Shown here: piece after piece, positions 1 through 6,305 of the stretch
Position numbering within the stretch: the stretch's first letter is position 1
How the letters are laid out: each line of letters begins with the position of its first letter
From: Bacteroidales bacterium UBA1219
GTDB taxonomy: Bacteria > Bacteroidota > Bacteroidia > Bacteroidales > P3
Assembly (NCBI GenBank): GCA_002309295.1
Contig: DBXF01000065.1
Span: 47,771 to 60,593 of the forward strand
Direction: 5' to 3'
Length of the DNA stretch: 12,823 bases
Notes under the pieces: model-generated
The model's database searches: none
Seen by the model: only the letters and a program-made list of their open reading frames with translations
What the model was told of the DNA's origin: nothing
Position numbers and translations under genes: made by a program

Positions 1-1667
1 CCCCAGCCGGCAGGCTCGAAAATATTTGTCCAGTCGGTAGAAGAAATAGTGTTAACGGTAAATGCCGCACCAGCAGTGTTAGTGCTGTTCAAAGCGTAGG
101 TGTTCACATCCCAGTTGTCGGGAACTATTATCAGTCCCGGCACATTGTTTACCGTAGCCTTGGCATAGCGTACGCCGGAACATGTTGACCTAGTATTTAA
201 TACATACACCCATTCGGCGCTTGTCGGGGTGCGCCATGTGCCTGCGGGGTCGGTGGTGTTAGTTTGGGGATTGTATATGGCGTTGTAAACACCCCAGTCG
301 GCATTGGCATAAGCCCCAGTAAGGGAATAAGTATATGAGCTGCCATCTGTGGGGCCATAACCATAGCCATTGGATGATGTGTATGGCGAAGATTCGCTGT
401 TCGAGCTGCTGTACGGCTGGTAGAAATAATTGCCGTTGTTCCAACCACTTGTACCCCAGCCAAAGTGGTCTATCCATCCCTGATACGATGATGAGATTTG
501 GCTGTTATCGCACTTTGTACCGCTATTGCCGCCAACGCCATATATAGTACCCTGTGTGGCATTTCCTATATAGTCCCACTGGTTAGATGCAAAACGCCAT
601 GTGCCAGCGGCAGTACCGCCACCAGCCACAGCATGGGTAGTGGCAGTTGTTCCGCCATTGGTGGCACTCCACTGCAGGTTGCCCGGGGCAAAAACAACTT
701 GTTGTGTAGCACTAACGGAGAAATAGGGATCGCCGCCGCCACATTCGCAGAAACAGAGGTCGTTAACGGTGTTGGTGTATATATTGTTTCTTGCCAAAGT
801 GGTGGATGAAACGGTCTTGGTGCTTTTACCATTTTCTGTATTAAACACTTTCATGGTAAGGTTTTTGGAGGCCATGGGGGGCAGTATTACATATATATCA
901 GCTCCGGAAGATAAGTCAATATAATTATTTGTGCCGTCGGTAAGGTTTACGGTAAGAGTTTGGGTTGCACCGGCGGCGGGGGTAACGGTGGGATTGGTGG
1001 TGTTGTTATCAACGGTGAAATCGCCTGCCAAGGCGCCGTTGGTGGTGGAGAACTCTATGCGGCTGGCACGTTTGTTGGCGGCACTTGCGTCGGCGGTGAG
1101 GTGCAGCTTAAGCACGGCGCCGAGGTTGCGCATCTGGAAAACAATTTTGTCCTCGCCAGCGGGAACGGAGGTGTATCCTGCCATAAGGGTGTTGCCGCTC
1201 AGGGCGTTGGCCGAGGAGTTGTAGGTTTGGGTGGTGGGGAAATTCACCGTGAGTGTGCTGGCGGTGAAATTGGCGGGTATGCTGCTGCCGCTTGCCGCTC
1301 CAGCCAAATCGGTAGGATACACTGCCCAGTAGATATCCTCGCTGCCCGAAGGAATGGCGTAGGTTGTGCCTTCGAACTTTGCCTTTGTGGGGTCGGCGTT
1401 CAAATTGGAAAGGGCAATGTTGGTGCCGTTGATATTGAGGGCGTCGGTAAGCTCCCATTTCACCTTGCGGCCGTTGGCTTCGTCGATATAAGCTTTGTCG
1501 ATAATGTCTGCATTTGGCAGCGTGGCTTCTGAGGTGATGGTGCGTTTCACGCCGTGAAAGTAGTTTTGTGCTTCCTCCGAAAGGTTATCTTTGGCACACG
1601 AGGCCGCAAAAACGGCAATTGTAGTAGTGGCCAATACACATGCCCAAGTCTTGAAAATCTGTTTCAT
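1..1667 (-). CDS. Fimbrillin-like surface lipoprotein with FISUMP-like C-terminal domain (partial, 3' end outside window)
   Basis: The reading frame is open from an ATG at 1667 to the window edge (555 codons) with no stop, so the C-terminus is missing. The N-terminus is a lipoprotein signal: a short basic start, a hydrophobic stretch, then AASC with the lipidated Cys at residue 24. The next residues, A-K-D-N, resemble the Bacteroidetes lipoprotein surface-export signal (Lys followed by acidic residues). Residues about 35-300 are Ser/Thr/Ala-rich beta-type sequence of the kind seen in fimbrillin-family proteins. A Cys-rich linker (CFCECGGG, about residue 305) leads to a second domain rich in Trp, Gly and Tyr, with motifs such as TWRFA, WDYIG, GWIDHFGWGTSGWN, ADWGVYN and WRTPTSAEW. 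The last of these resembles the WRxPTxxEW core of Fibrobacter-succinogenes-major-paralogous (FISUMP) domains. Likely role: a surface-exposed structural or adhesive protein. The fimbrillin and FISUMP assignments rest on motif resemblance only; the lipoprotein call is firmer. Confidence 0.82.
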   Translation of the reverse strand, partial: MKQIFKTWACVLATTTIAVFAASCAKDNLSEEAQNYFHGVKRTITSEATLPNADIIDKAYIDEANGRKVKWELTDALNINGTNIALSNLNADPTKAKFEGTTYAIPSGSEDIYWAVYPTDLAGAASGSSIPANFTASTLTVNFPTTQTYNSSANALSGNTLMAGYTSVPAGEDKIVFQMRNLGAVLKLHLTADASAANKRASRIEFSTTNGALAGDFTVDNNTTNPTVTPAAGATQTLTVNLTDGTNNYIDLSSGADIYVILPPMASKNLTMKVFNTENGKSTKTVSSTTLARNNIYTNTVNDLCFCECGGGDPYFSVSATQQVVFAPGNLQWSATNGGTTATTHAVAGGGTAAGTWRFASNQWDYIGNATQGTIYGVGGNSGTKCDNSQISSSYQGWIDHFGWGTSGWNNGNYFYQPYSSSNSESSPYTSSNGYGYGPTDGSSYTYSLTGAYANADWGVYNAIYNPQTNTTDPAGTWRTPTSAEWVYVLNTRSTCSGVRYAKATVNNVPGLIIVPDNWDVNTYALNSTNTAGAAFTVNTISSTDWTNIFEPAGW

Positions 1668-1720
1668 CTTTTTTTATTATTTTGATTTAAATTATATTAT
1701 TTTTATTTTCTCAAAAAACG

Positions 1721-1742
1721 CAACCCGTCTCCCGACGGGTTG
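1721..1742 (-). terminator. Hairpin followed by T6: terminator or leader attenuator
   Basis: On the minus strand, a perfect 9-bp stem (arms 1734-1742 and 1721-1729) closes a 4-nt loop and is followed two bases later by TTTTTT (1713-1718). This is the form of an intrinsic terminator. It lies about 216 bp downstream of the HTH stop codon and 54 bp upstream of the lipoprotein start. It could therefore end HTH transcription, or act inside the lipoprotein leader if the promoter near 1900 is used. Confidence 0.6.
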
Positions 1743-1758
1743 CCACATTGATGAAAAC

Positions 1759-1785
1759 GAGACGTACAAATTCTCAATACGCCTC
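1759..1785 (-). other. Second leader hairpin upstream of the lipoprotein gene
   Basis: An 8-bp stem (1778-1785 with 1759-1766, one G.U wobble in the minus-strand RNA) with an 11-nt loop lies immediately 5' of the T6 hairpin in the minus-strand direction. Its 3' arm contains CGTCTC, which is complementary to GAGACG in the loop and 3' arm of the downstream hairpin. The two hairpins could therefore compete. Confidence 0.4.
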
Positions 1786-1895
1786 ATTGTCACCATTAAT
1801 TATTTCCGCATATATATTTTTGACTGAATCATATATGTGATAATTATCTAATTTTTAATATTTTACACAAAAGGCACTTTGTATTTTTGGTTTTG

Positions 1896-1903
1896 CAAAA
1901 TTA
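1896..1903 (-). promoter_or_regulatory. Candidate -7 element for the lipoprotein gene
   Basis: The minus strand reads TAATTTTG, matching the Bacteroidetes -7 consensus TAnnTTTG. The nearest TTTG upstream (1927-1930) is 23 bp away instead of the usual 19-21, so the -33 element is weak. Transcription starting near 1889 would give a leader of about 220 nt containing both hairpins. No better match was seen closer to the start codon. Confidence 0.4.
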
Positions 1904-1958
1904 GTACTAATAATGCAACGGGCAGTCAAAACGCCCTATCCTGAAGGGATGGCAAAAA

Positions 1959-2174
1959 CTATCCTTTTTGGATAAACTCTTCGAAGAAGTTGTATTCCAG
2001 CACTTTAGATATGCGAAGAAGCAGGTCGGTGTTTATGGATGGCTTGGAATAGATTTTGTAAAGGTGGTTGGGAGTACATGGTATCTGCCGTGCCAGCCAT
2101 GCCGAGGTGCGTCCCTGCTCCCTGAGCTTGGCTTTTATTGCTTTGCCGATATGTACTTCCCTGATTTTGTCCAT
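1959..2174 (-). CDS. Small XRE-type helix-turn-helix DNA-binding protein
   Basis: The gene encodes 71 residues, almost all of them one helix-turn-helix domain. IGKAIKAKLREQG (residues 9-21) fits helix 1. TSAWLARQIPCTPNHLYKIY (23-42) fits the turn and recognition helix of XRE/Cro-like proteins. SINTDLLLRISKVLEYNFF (46-64) fits the closing helices. Such proteins bind DNA as dimers and regulate transcription; the target here is unknown. The ATG at 2174 is the only start: the frame upstream has no ATG before an in-frame TAG within the next 45 bases. No effector domain, toxin or antitoxin partner is visible beside it. The upstream region is the nested inverted repeat at 2200-2345, 26 bp from the start codon. 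No consensus promoter was found, so it may be read from rel or from a start inside the repeat region. Strong as an HTH protein, uncertain in function. Confidence 0.82.
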   Translation of the reverse strand: MDKIREVHIGKAIKAKLREQGRTSAWLARQIPCTPNHLYKIYSKPSINTDLLLRISKVLEYNFFEEFIQKG

Positions 2175-2199
2175 GAAAAAAGCGTGGAGTTTATTCTTG

Positions 2200-2345
2200 C
2201 CTGGGTTCTAGGGATTTCCAAGGCCCTACTCATCAAACAAGTTATTCCACGCCGTATATGAATACGGCATTCGATAACTAATCCTTGACGAGTATAAGTC
2301 CCCAAGTATTGATAGTAGGGACAGTTGGAAATTTTAGAACCCAAG
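2200..2345 (-). repeat. Nested imperfect inverted repeat / candidate structured RNA
   Basis: Five pairs of arms nest inside one another: 2200-2210 with 2335-2345 (one mismatch on the plus strand, a G.U wobble in the minus-strand RNA), 2214-2221 with 2325-2332 (perfect 8 bp), 2224-2230 plus 2232-2236 with 2309-2320 (12 bp with one bulged base), 2240-2245 with 2274-2279 (6 bp), and an apical hairpin 2251-2257 with 2262-2268 (perfect 7 bp, 4-nt loop). The small internal loops between arms are 2-5 nt, except for one 29-nt one-sided loop (2280-2308). The result is a rod about 146 nt long. It could be a structured RNA, a regulatory leader for the HTH gene on the minus strand, or a palindromic mobile-type repeat. 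The strand is assigned because the wobble pair only forms in the minus-strand RNA; this is weak evidence. Confidence 0.7.
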
Positions 2346-2365
2346 GATAGCTTCAAACGCTATCT
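2345..2365. other. Short hairpin flanking the nested inverted repeat
   Basis: Six perfect pairs (2346-2351 with 2359-2364) close a 7-nt loop directly beside the outer arm of the nested repeat. No T-run follows on either strand, so it is not an intrinsic terminator for rel. On the minus strand it contains TAGCGTTTG, a -7-like element with one extra spacer base. Transcription from that element would begin close to the foot of the rod. Confidence 0.4.
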
Positions 2366-2455
2366 ATATATTATATTTATTATCTTATATATTTTCCTTT
2401 TTTATTATGTTTTGGTTGTTGTTGTATTTATTATGTGTGTTGCATAATTTTCTAT

Positions 2456-4705
2456 TTATACCCTTTTCACGTTCTCTATTCCGTCCACGGCCTGCAGTTT
2501 CTGCATAAGGCTGTTGAGGTCGTCGAGGTTGGAGACGTAAACCATTATCAGTCCACGTCCCACGCCTTCGCTGCCTTCGATGGTTATGCCTCGTATGTTG
2601 AGGTCCATCTCCTCGGAGATGACGCGGGTGAGGTCCTGCAGCAGTCCGCGGCGGTCCATGGCTGTAATCTCTATGGCGGCGAGGAACGACACTGCTTCGC
2701 CTTTGCGCCATTTGGCCTTGACGATGCGGTTTTTGTGGGTGGCCATCTCCTCGATGGCGGCTCGGCAGTTGGTGCGGTGCACCACAATACGGTCGTCCTC
2801 CACAAAGCCTATCACGTCGTCGCCGGGTACGGGGTTGCAACACAGGGCCGGCTCGGGTTTCACGTTGCCGTATTTGGCGTCGAGCAGTATGTTGCCAAAA
2901 TCGTACTGGTATTGCTCTTTGAGCGATTCGTTGGCCGATATTTCGGCTGTTGAAGGCGCTTTGTCGTTGCCGCCGAAAATCGATTTGAATGGCGAGAGCA
3001 GCATCAGCCACGGCGATTTGGAGTCCTGGAAACTGCGCTCTACGTCCTCCTTGGTGATTTCGCCCTTCGCCACTTTGTAGTAAAGGTCGAGGTCGTCGTC
3101 AATATTGCAGTATTTCTTTATCCTGTCGATATTTCCTGCTTTGGAGTTTTTCATCATCGACGACAGTATGGCGTGGAGTTTCCTCTCGCCTTCGTCGCGG
3201 TAGAGTTTCTTTTGTTCGCGCAGATATTTCTTTATCTGTATCTTGGCATGGGTAGTTTTTACAAACGAGAGCCATTCTTCGGTGGGTTGCACCTTTTTCG
3301 ACGAAAGTATCTGTATCTGTGCGCCGCTACGCAAAACGTAGTTGTTGGGCACCACCTTGGAGTTTACTTTGGCACCCATACTACTGAGTCCCAACTCGGT
3401 ATGCACGGCAAAAGCAAAGTCGAGCACTGTGGAGCCGGCGGGTAGGGTTATCATCATGCCCTTGGGGGTGAAAAGGTAAATCTCTTTGGTGTAGAGGCTT
3501 TGCTTGAAATCCTCCACAAAGTCGAGGGCGTTTTGGTCGGGATTGTCGAGGTTTTCGCGTATTTGGTGGAGCCAGTTTTCTACAATGTCGTTGTGCAGTT
3601 TCTCTTCGGGATGGTTCTCTTTGTAGAGGAAATGTGCGGCCACACCTCGTTCGGCCACCTCGTCCATACGTTTGCTGCGTATCTGTATCTCTAGCCACTT
3701 GCCGCCGTGTCCCATCACCGTGGTGTGCAGCGACTCGTAGCCGTTGGCCTTGGGGGTGGTAATCCAGTCGCGGGTGCGTTCGGGATTTTGGCGGAACATC
3801 GAGGTGATGATGGAATACACGCGCCAGCACTCCTCTTTCTCTATAGCGGTAGGCACGTCGAGTATTATGCGTATGGCAAAGACGTCGTAAACCTCGCTGA
3901 AGGGGACGCCTTTGCGCACCATTTTGTTCCATATCGAGAAGATGGATTTCACGCGTCCGCTCATGGTGTATTTGAAACCGCGGGCGTCGAGCACGTCGCG
4001 CAACGGACGGCTCACCTCGTCGATATAGCGGTCGCGGTCCACTTCGGAGTCTTCGATAAGTCCTTTTATACGATAGTATTCCTTGGGGTTGGTGTATTTC
4101 ATGCACAGGTCCTCGAGCTCGCTTTTGATGGAGTAGAGTCCCAGGCGGTGTGCCAGAGGAATGTAGAGAAACTGCGTTTCCGACGAAATGGCCAGCTGTT
4201 TGGTGCTTTCCATGCTGTCGAGGGTTCGCATGTTGTGCAGACGGTCGCAGAGTTTCAGGAAAATAACATACACGTCGTCGCACATGGCCAGCAGTATTTT
4301 CTTGAAGTTTTCGGCCTGTATGGACTGTATCTGCATGTCGAAGACGGATATTTTCGTCAGTCCGTCGATGATTTTCGCCACGCGGTCGCCGAAAACGGAG
4401 CGCAGTTCGTCGAGGGTTATCTCGGTGTCCTCCACCACGTCGTGCAGCAGTGCGCACACCACCCCCACGGGGCCTATGCCTATGTCCTTGACGGCGATGG
4501 TAGCCACCTCCAGCGGGTGGAAAATGTACGGCTCGCCCGATTTGCGTCGCACGTTGGAATGTGCCTTGCGGGCGATGGAGAAAGCACGGAAAATGGTGTC
4601 CTCTTCTTCGGACGACAGTTTGTGGACATCGTTGCTTAGGGCAATGAGCTGCCGGTATTTCTCTTCAATCTCCTTGGCTTCGCGTATTTCGTCTATTTCG
4701 TACAT
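2456..4705 (-). CDS. rel: RelA/SpoT-family (p)ppGpp synthetase / hydrolase
   Basis: This cytoplasmic enzyme makes the stringent-response alarmone (p)ppGpp from GTP/GDP and ATP, and in its bifunctional form also degrades it. At 749 residues it has the usual full length, with all domains in order. The HD hydrolase domain (about 45-200) has H63, H88-D89, E92-D93 and KLCDRLHNMR (151-160). The synthetase domain (about 245-345) has R251/K253, D274, NGYESLH (321-327) and LEIQIR (338-343). The TGS domain spans about 405-468. A Cys/His segment (C622, C623, H643, C647) follows, and a C-terminal ACT domain runs about 672-749. The RTRD motif at 310-313 is the basic form (R-x-K/R-D), typical of bifunctional enzymes, not the acidic ExDD of synthetase-only RelA. 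Together with the intact HD residues this suggests both activities. It starts 29 bp after the SPOR gene and is probably co-transcribed with it. No Shine-Dalgarno sequence is evident, which is common in this phylum, and no clear terminator follows. Confidence 0.96.
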   Translation of the reverse strand: MYEIDEIREAKEIEEKYRQLIALSNDVHKLSSEEEDTIFRAFSIARKAHSNVRRKSGEPYIFHPLEVATIAVKDIGIGPVGVVCALLHDVVEDTEITLDELRSVFGDRVAKIIDGLTKISVFDMQIQSIQAENFKKILLAMCDDVYVIFLKLCDRLHNMRTLDSMESTKQLAISSETQFLYIPLAHRLGLYSIKSELEDLCMKYTNPKEYYRIKGLIEDSEVDRDRYIDEVSRPLRDVLDARGFKYTMSGRVKSIFSIWNKMVRKGVPFSEVYDVFAIRIILDVPTAIEKEECWRVYSIITSMFRQNPERTRDWITTPKANGYESLHTTVMGHGGKWLEIQIRSKRMDEVAERGVAAHFLYKENHPEEKLHNDIVENWLHQIRENLDNPDQNALDFVEDFKQSLYTKEIYLFTPKGMMITLPAGSTVLDFAFAVHTELGLSSMGAKVNSKVVPNNYVLRSGAQIQILSSKKVQPTEEWLSFVKTTHAKIQIKKYLREQKKLYRDEGERKLHAILSSMMKNSKAGNIDRIKKYCNIDDDLDLYYKVAKGEITKEDVERSFQDSKSPWLMLLSPFKSIFGGNDKAPSTAEISANESLKEQYQYDFGNILLDAKYGNVKPEPALCCNPVPGDDVIGFVEDDRIVVHRTNCRAAIEEMATHKNRIVKAKWRKGEAVSFLAAIEITAMDRRGLLQDLTRVISEEMDLNIRGITIEGSEGVGRGLIMVYVSNLDDLNSLMQKLQAVDGIENVKRV

Positions 4706-4734
4706 GGCGGCGTGTGTTTTGGATGTGTGACGGG

Positions 4735-5172
4735 TTAGTCGGGGTCGTCCTCGGTCATCAGTTCCTCGGGACTCCAGCGCACAGGATAAACATTGTCCTT
4801 AATGATTTTGGCTGCAGGGTGGTCCGCTTTTATTTTTTGCAGGAACACGTATGCGTCGAGCTGGCTTACAAAGTCGCCGACCTTTACTTTGAAATTCGGT
4901 TCTTCAAAGACCACATAAGCGGCCAAATCCGAATATTTTTCCACAAACTGCTGCTTTTTGGCAAAAGCCTGCGACTTGGAGTTGACGCCCGAAAAATTGG
5001 CTATCTGTATGCGGTAGCCCGGCACGGTCTTTATCTTTTCGTTGAAAGCTATGTGTTTTTCGACCAGGGTGGTAACCTTGGTGTCGCCGGTAATCTGCAC
5101 CGAGCCGCGCGACTGTGCTTGGGCGCATACGCACACCGAAACTAAGGCAAGTAAAACTAACAATCTTCTCAT
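4735..5172 (-). CDS. Exported SPOR-domain protein
   Basis: The 145-residue protein has a signal peptide (MRRLLVLLALV, then AQA before a likely cleavage at residue 19/20) and a SPOR-type domain at about 53-127. That domain starts PGYRIQIANFSG, has the central V-F-E-E-P-N-F-K-V-K-V-G-D-F strand, and ends with the AKIIKDNVYP strand. SPOR domains bind denuded glycan strands of peptidoglycan, so a periplasmic or outer-membrane-associated cell-wall role is likely. The ATG at 5172 was chosen because it opens the signal peptide and lies 46 bases after the predicted transcription start. Longer in-frame starts up to 5319 would fall upstream of the promoter and in the terminator of the next gene. It is the first gene of an operon with rel. 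The Cys residues in the signal region (14, 16) do not form a good lipobox. Confidence 0.88.
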   Translation of the reverse strand: MRRLLVLLALVSVCVCAQAQSRGSVQITGDTKVTTLVEKHIAFNEKIKTVPGYRIQIANFSGVNSKSQAFAKKQQFVEKYSDLAAYVVFEEPNFKVKVGDFVSQLDAYVFLQKIKADHPAAKIIKDNVYPVRWSPEELMTEDDPD

Positions 5173-5224
5173 ATTACGATAAATAGCGGATTTCTTATTA
5201 TTAAAATCTTGACAAATCAAACTG

Positions 5225-5232
5225 CAAAGATA
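5225..5232 (-). promoter_or_regulatory. -7 promoter element of the SPOR-rel operon
   Basis: The minus strand reads TATCTTTG, a full match to TAnnTTTG, about 53 bp upstream of the SPOR start codon. A good -33 TTTG is not present at 19-21 bp, so the upstream half is weak. The element lies downstream of the stress-protein terminator, as expected for an independent transcription unit. Confidence 0.65.
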
Positions 5233-5291
5233 CGAAATCTTTTTCAATGTTACGCCACGAAACCGCAAAAAAATGTTCGAGGTGCGGTGAT

Positions 5292-5329
5292 AAAAAAAAC
5301 GACACGGGAGATACCCCATGTCGTTTTTT
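5292..5329 (-). terminator. Intrinsic terminator of the universal-stress-protein gene
   Basis: The stem pairs 5294-5304 with 5319-5329 (11 bp), then a C.A mismatch, then 5306-5308 with 5315-5317, around a 6-nt loop. On the minus strand the stem ends in a run of eight T residues. It lies 23 bp after the stop codon of the stress-protein gene. The A/T ends make it potentially active on both strands, though no plus-strand gene ends here. Confidence 0.85.
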
Positions 5330-5352
5330 CGTTTTTGTTCGCCGCCGCGGTC

Positions 5353-6180
5353 TTACCTTGCTGCTCCGTGCAAATCGGTGGAGTGGATGGTAAGCACAGG
5401 GGTTTGCGAGTGGTGTATCATCTGCTGTGCGTACGAGCCGAGCAGTATGTTCGACATCGTTGTCTCCTGTTCGGCCATAATCATGATAAGGTCGGCGGAT
5501 ATTTGTTCGGCAAATTCGAGGGTGGTCTGGGTTACGTTCTCTGTCTCCTTCTTCGACACGGAACATTTGATGCCAGAGGCCACGAGGACTTTCTCGGTCT
5601 GTTCCACGTATTTGTCCACAATGTTGCGCACGTCGGCCACGCCGGAGCTGTAGAGGCCTAGCACAAACACCTCGGAGTTGAAAGCACGTGCGAACTTGAT
5701 GGCGTGGGTTACCTTCTGACGTGTCTCCATCGAGCTGTCGAGAGGCAGCACAATTTTCTCCAACGCCTTGTTGAAGTTGAAGTTTTCACGTATGGTGAGC
5801 ACCGGCAGAGTGGCTTCGGTAATGGTGCGGTAAGCGTTCTTGCCTATCCAGTTGCGTTCGTAGCCCGAAGTGCCGTGCGAGCCCACCACGATAAGCCATG
5901 CACCTTCTTCCTCGGCCACGGCGTTAAGTTCGCGGTACACGCGGCCATGACGTATGATGCATTCCAGCTTGCCTGTGTGCAGCTTGCTTTCGTGACGTTT
6001 TATCACTTCGTCGATTTTATTGTTTATCTCCTGATCCGACATCAGCGCCGAATCGTATTTTGTAGATAAAACATATACCATTTTAAGTTGATTTCCCCAC
6101 TTGTTGGCAAGGTCGATGGCAAGGTCGAGAGCGCAGTCCGAACCTTTCGAAAAATCAATTCCTACAATAATTTTTTCCAT
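5353..6180 (-). CDS. Tandem universal stress protein (two Usp domains)
   Basis: This is a 275-residue cytoplasmic protein of two UspA-type domains, about 1-132 and 139-267. Usp proteins bind ATP or other ligands and promote survival under stress or starvation; no specific substrate can be inferred. Domain 1 begins EKIIVGIDFS and has the nucleotide-loop glycines in the G-2x-G-9x-G pattern (G100, G103, G113), but Lys114 replaces the usual Ser/Thr. Domain 2 starts EKIVLPLDSS and keeps G248-S249, but the first two glycines are replaced (AEQE, about 236-239). It has therefore probably lost standard ATP binding. The gene has its own promoter, an unusually good Shine-Dalgarno sequence, and a terminator, so it is monocistronic. 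It diverges from the protease gene. Confidence 0.94.
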   Translation of the reverse strand: MEKIIVGIDFSKGSDCALDLAIDLANKWGNQLKMVYVLSTKYDSALMSDQEINNKIDEVIKRHESKLHTGKLECIIRHGRVYRELNAVAEEEGAWLIVVGSHGTSGYERNWIGKNAYRTITEATLPVLTIRENFNFNKALEKIVLPLDSSMETRQKVTHAIKFARAFNSEVFVLGLYSSGVADVRNIVDKYVEQTEKVLVASGIKCSVSKKETENVTQTTLEFAEQISADLIMIMAEQETTMSNILLGSYAQQMIHHSQTPVLTIHSTDLHGAAR

Positions 6181-6187
6181 ATTTAGT

Positions 6188-6193
6188 TCTCCT
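6188..6193 (-). promoter_or_regulatory. Shine-Dalgarno sequence of the Usp gene
   Basis: The minus strand reads AGGAGA seven bases before the ATG at 6180. None of the other start codons in the window has a comparable purine-rich anti-16S match, which fits the phylum's usual lack of Shine-Dalgarno sites. This one stands out and supports the chosen start. Confidence 0.7.
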
Positions 6194-6236
6194 TTTTTTC
6201 ATTTTAATACATACTTTTATACATAATTTCAGGCTA

Positions 6237-6267
6237 CAAAGTTACAATATTTTTTGTAAAAAGCAAA
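6237..6267 (-). promoter_or_regulatory. Promoter of the universal-stress-protein gene
   Basis: The minus strand has TTTG (6264-6267), a 19-bp spacer, and TAACTTTG (6237-6244), a full match to the Bacteroidetes primary-sigma consensus. Transcription would begin near 6230, giving a leader of about 50 nt. It overlaps the divergent protease promoter. Confidence 0.85.
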
Positions 6268-6283
6268 AAAAAATGTATTTTTG
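6253..6283 (+). promoter_or_regulatory. Promoter of the M6 metalloprotease gene
   Basis: The plus strand has TTTG (6253-6256), a 19-bp spacer, and TATTTTTG (6276-6283), a full consensus match. The predicted start near 6290 leaves a leader of only about 16 nt before the ATG at 6306. The promoter shares 6253-6267 with the divergent Usp promoter. Confidence 0.82.
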
Positions 6284-6305
6284 CAATTCAAAATTTATTA
6301 AAAAA

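Noticed and set aside
960..1532. A 190-codon Gly/Val-rich plus-strand open frame
   Set aside because: It is antisense to the lipoprotein gene. The composition is what results from reading Thr/Ala/Asn-rich codons backwards, and it has no domain or start signals.
1882..1889. TATTTTTG on the plus strand as a promoter
   Set aside because: No -33 TTTG lies at the right distance and no plus-strand gene follows.
2211..2236. Hammerhead-ribozyme-like core on the minus strand (TGATGAG then GAAA)
   Set aside because: The invariant C of CUGAUGA is U here, the intervening stem would have a 2-nt loop with wobble pairs, and the bases are better used in the nested inverted repeat.
2135..2356. A 73-codon minus-strand reading frame covering the nested inverted repeat and overlapping the HTH start
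   Set aside because: Its sequence is dictated by the palindromic arms, it has no recognisable domain, and it overlaps the well-supported HTH gene in another frame. Conservation data could reverse this.
2345..2365. Hairpin as the rel terminator
   Set aside because: It lies about 90 bp past the stop and has no T-run after it on the minus strand.
3707..4639. A 310-codon plus-strand open frame and several others opposite rel
   Set aside because: They are antisense shadows of a full-length conserved enzyme with all domains intact.
6273..6305. Upstream in-frame ATG for the protease, adding 11 residues
   Set aside because: It lies at the -7 promoter element, upstream of the predicted transcription start, and would place an unsuitable segment before a clear signal peptide.
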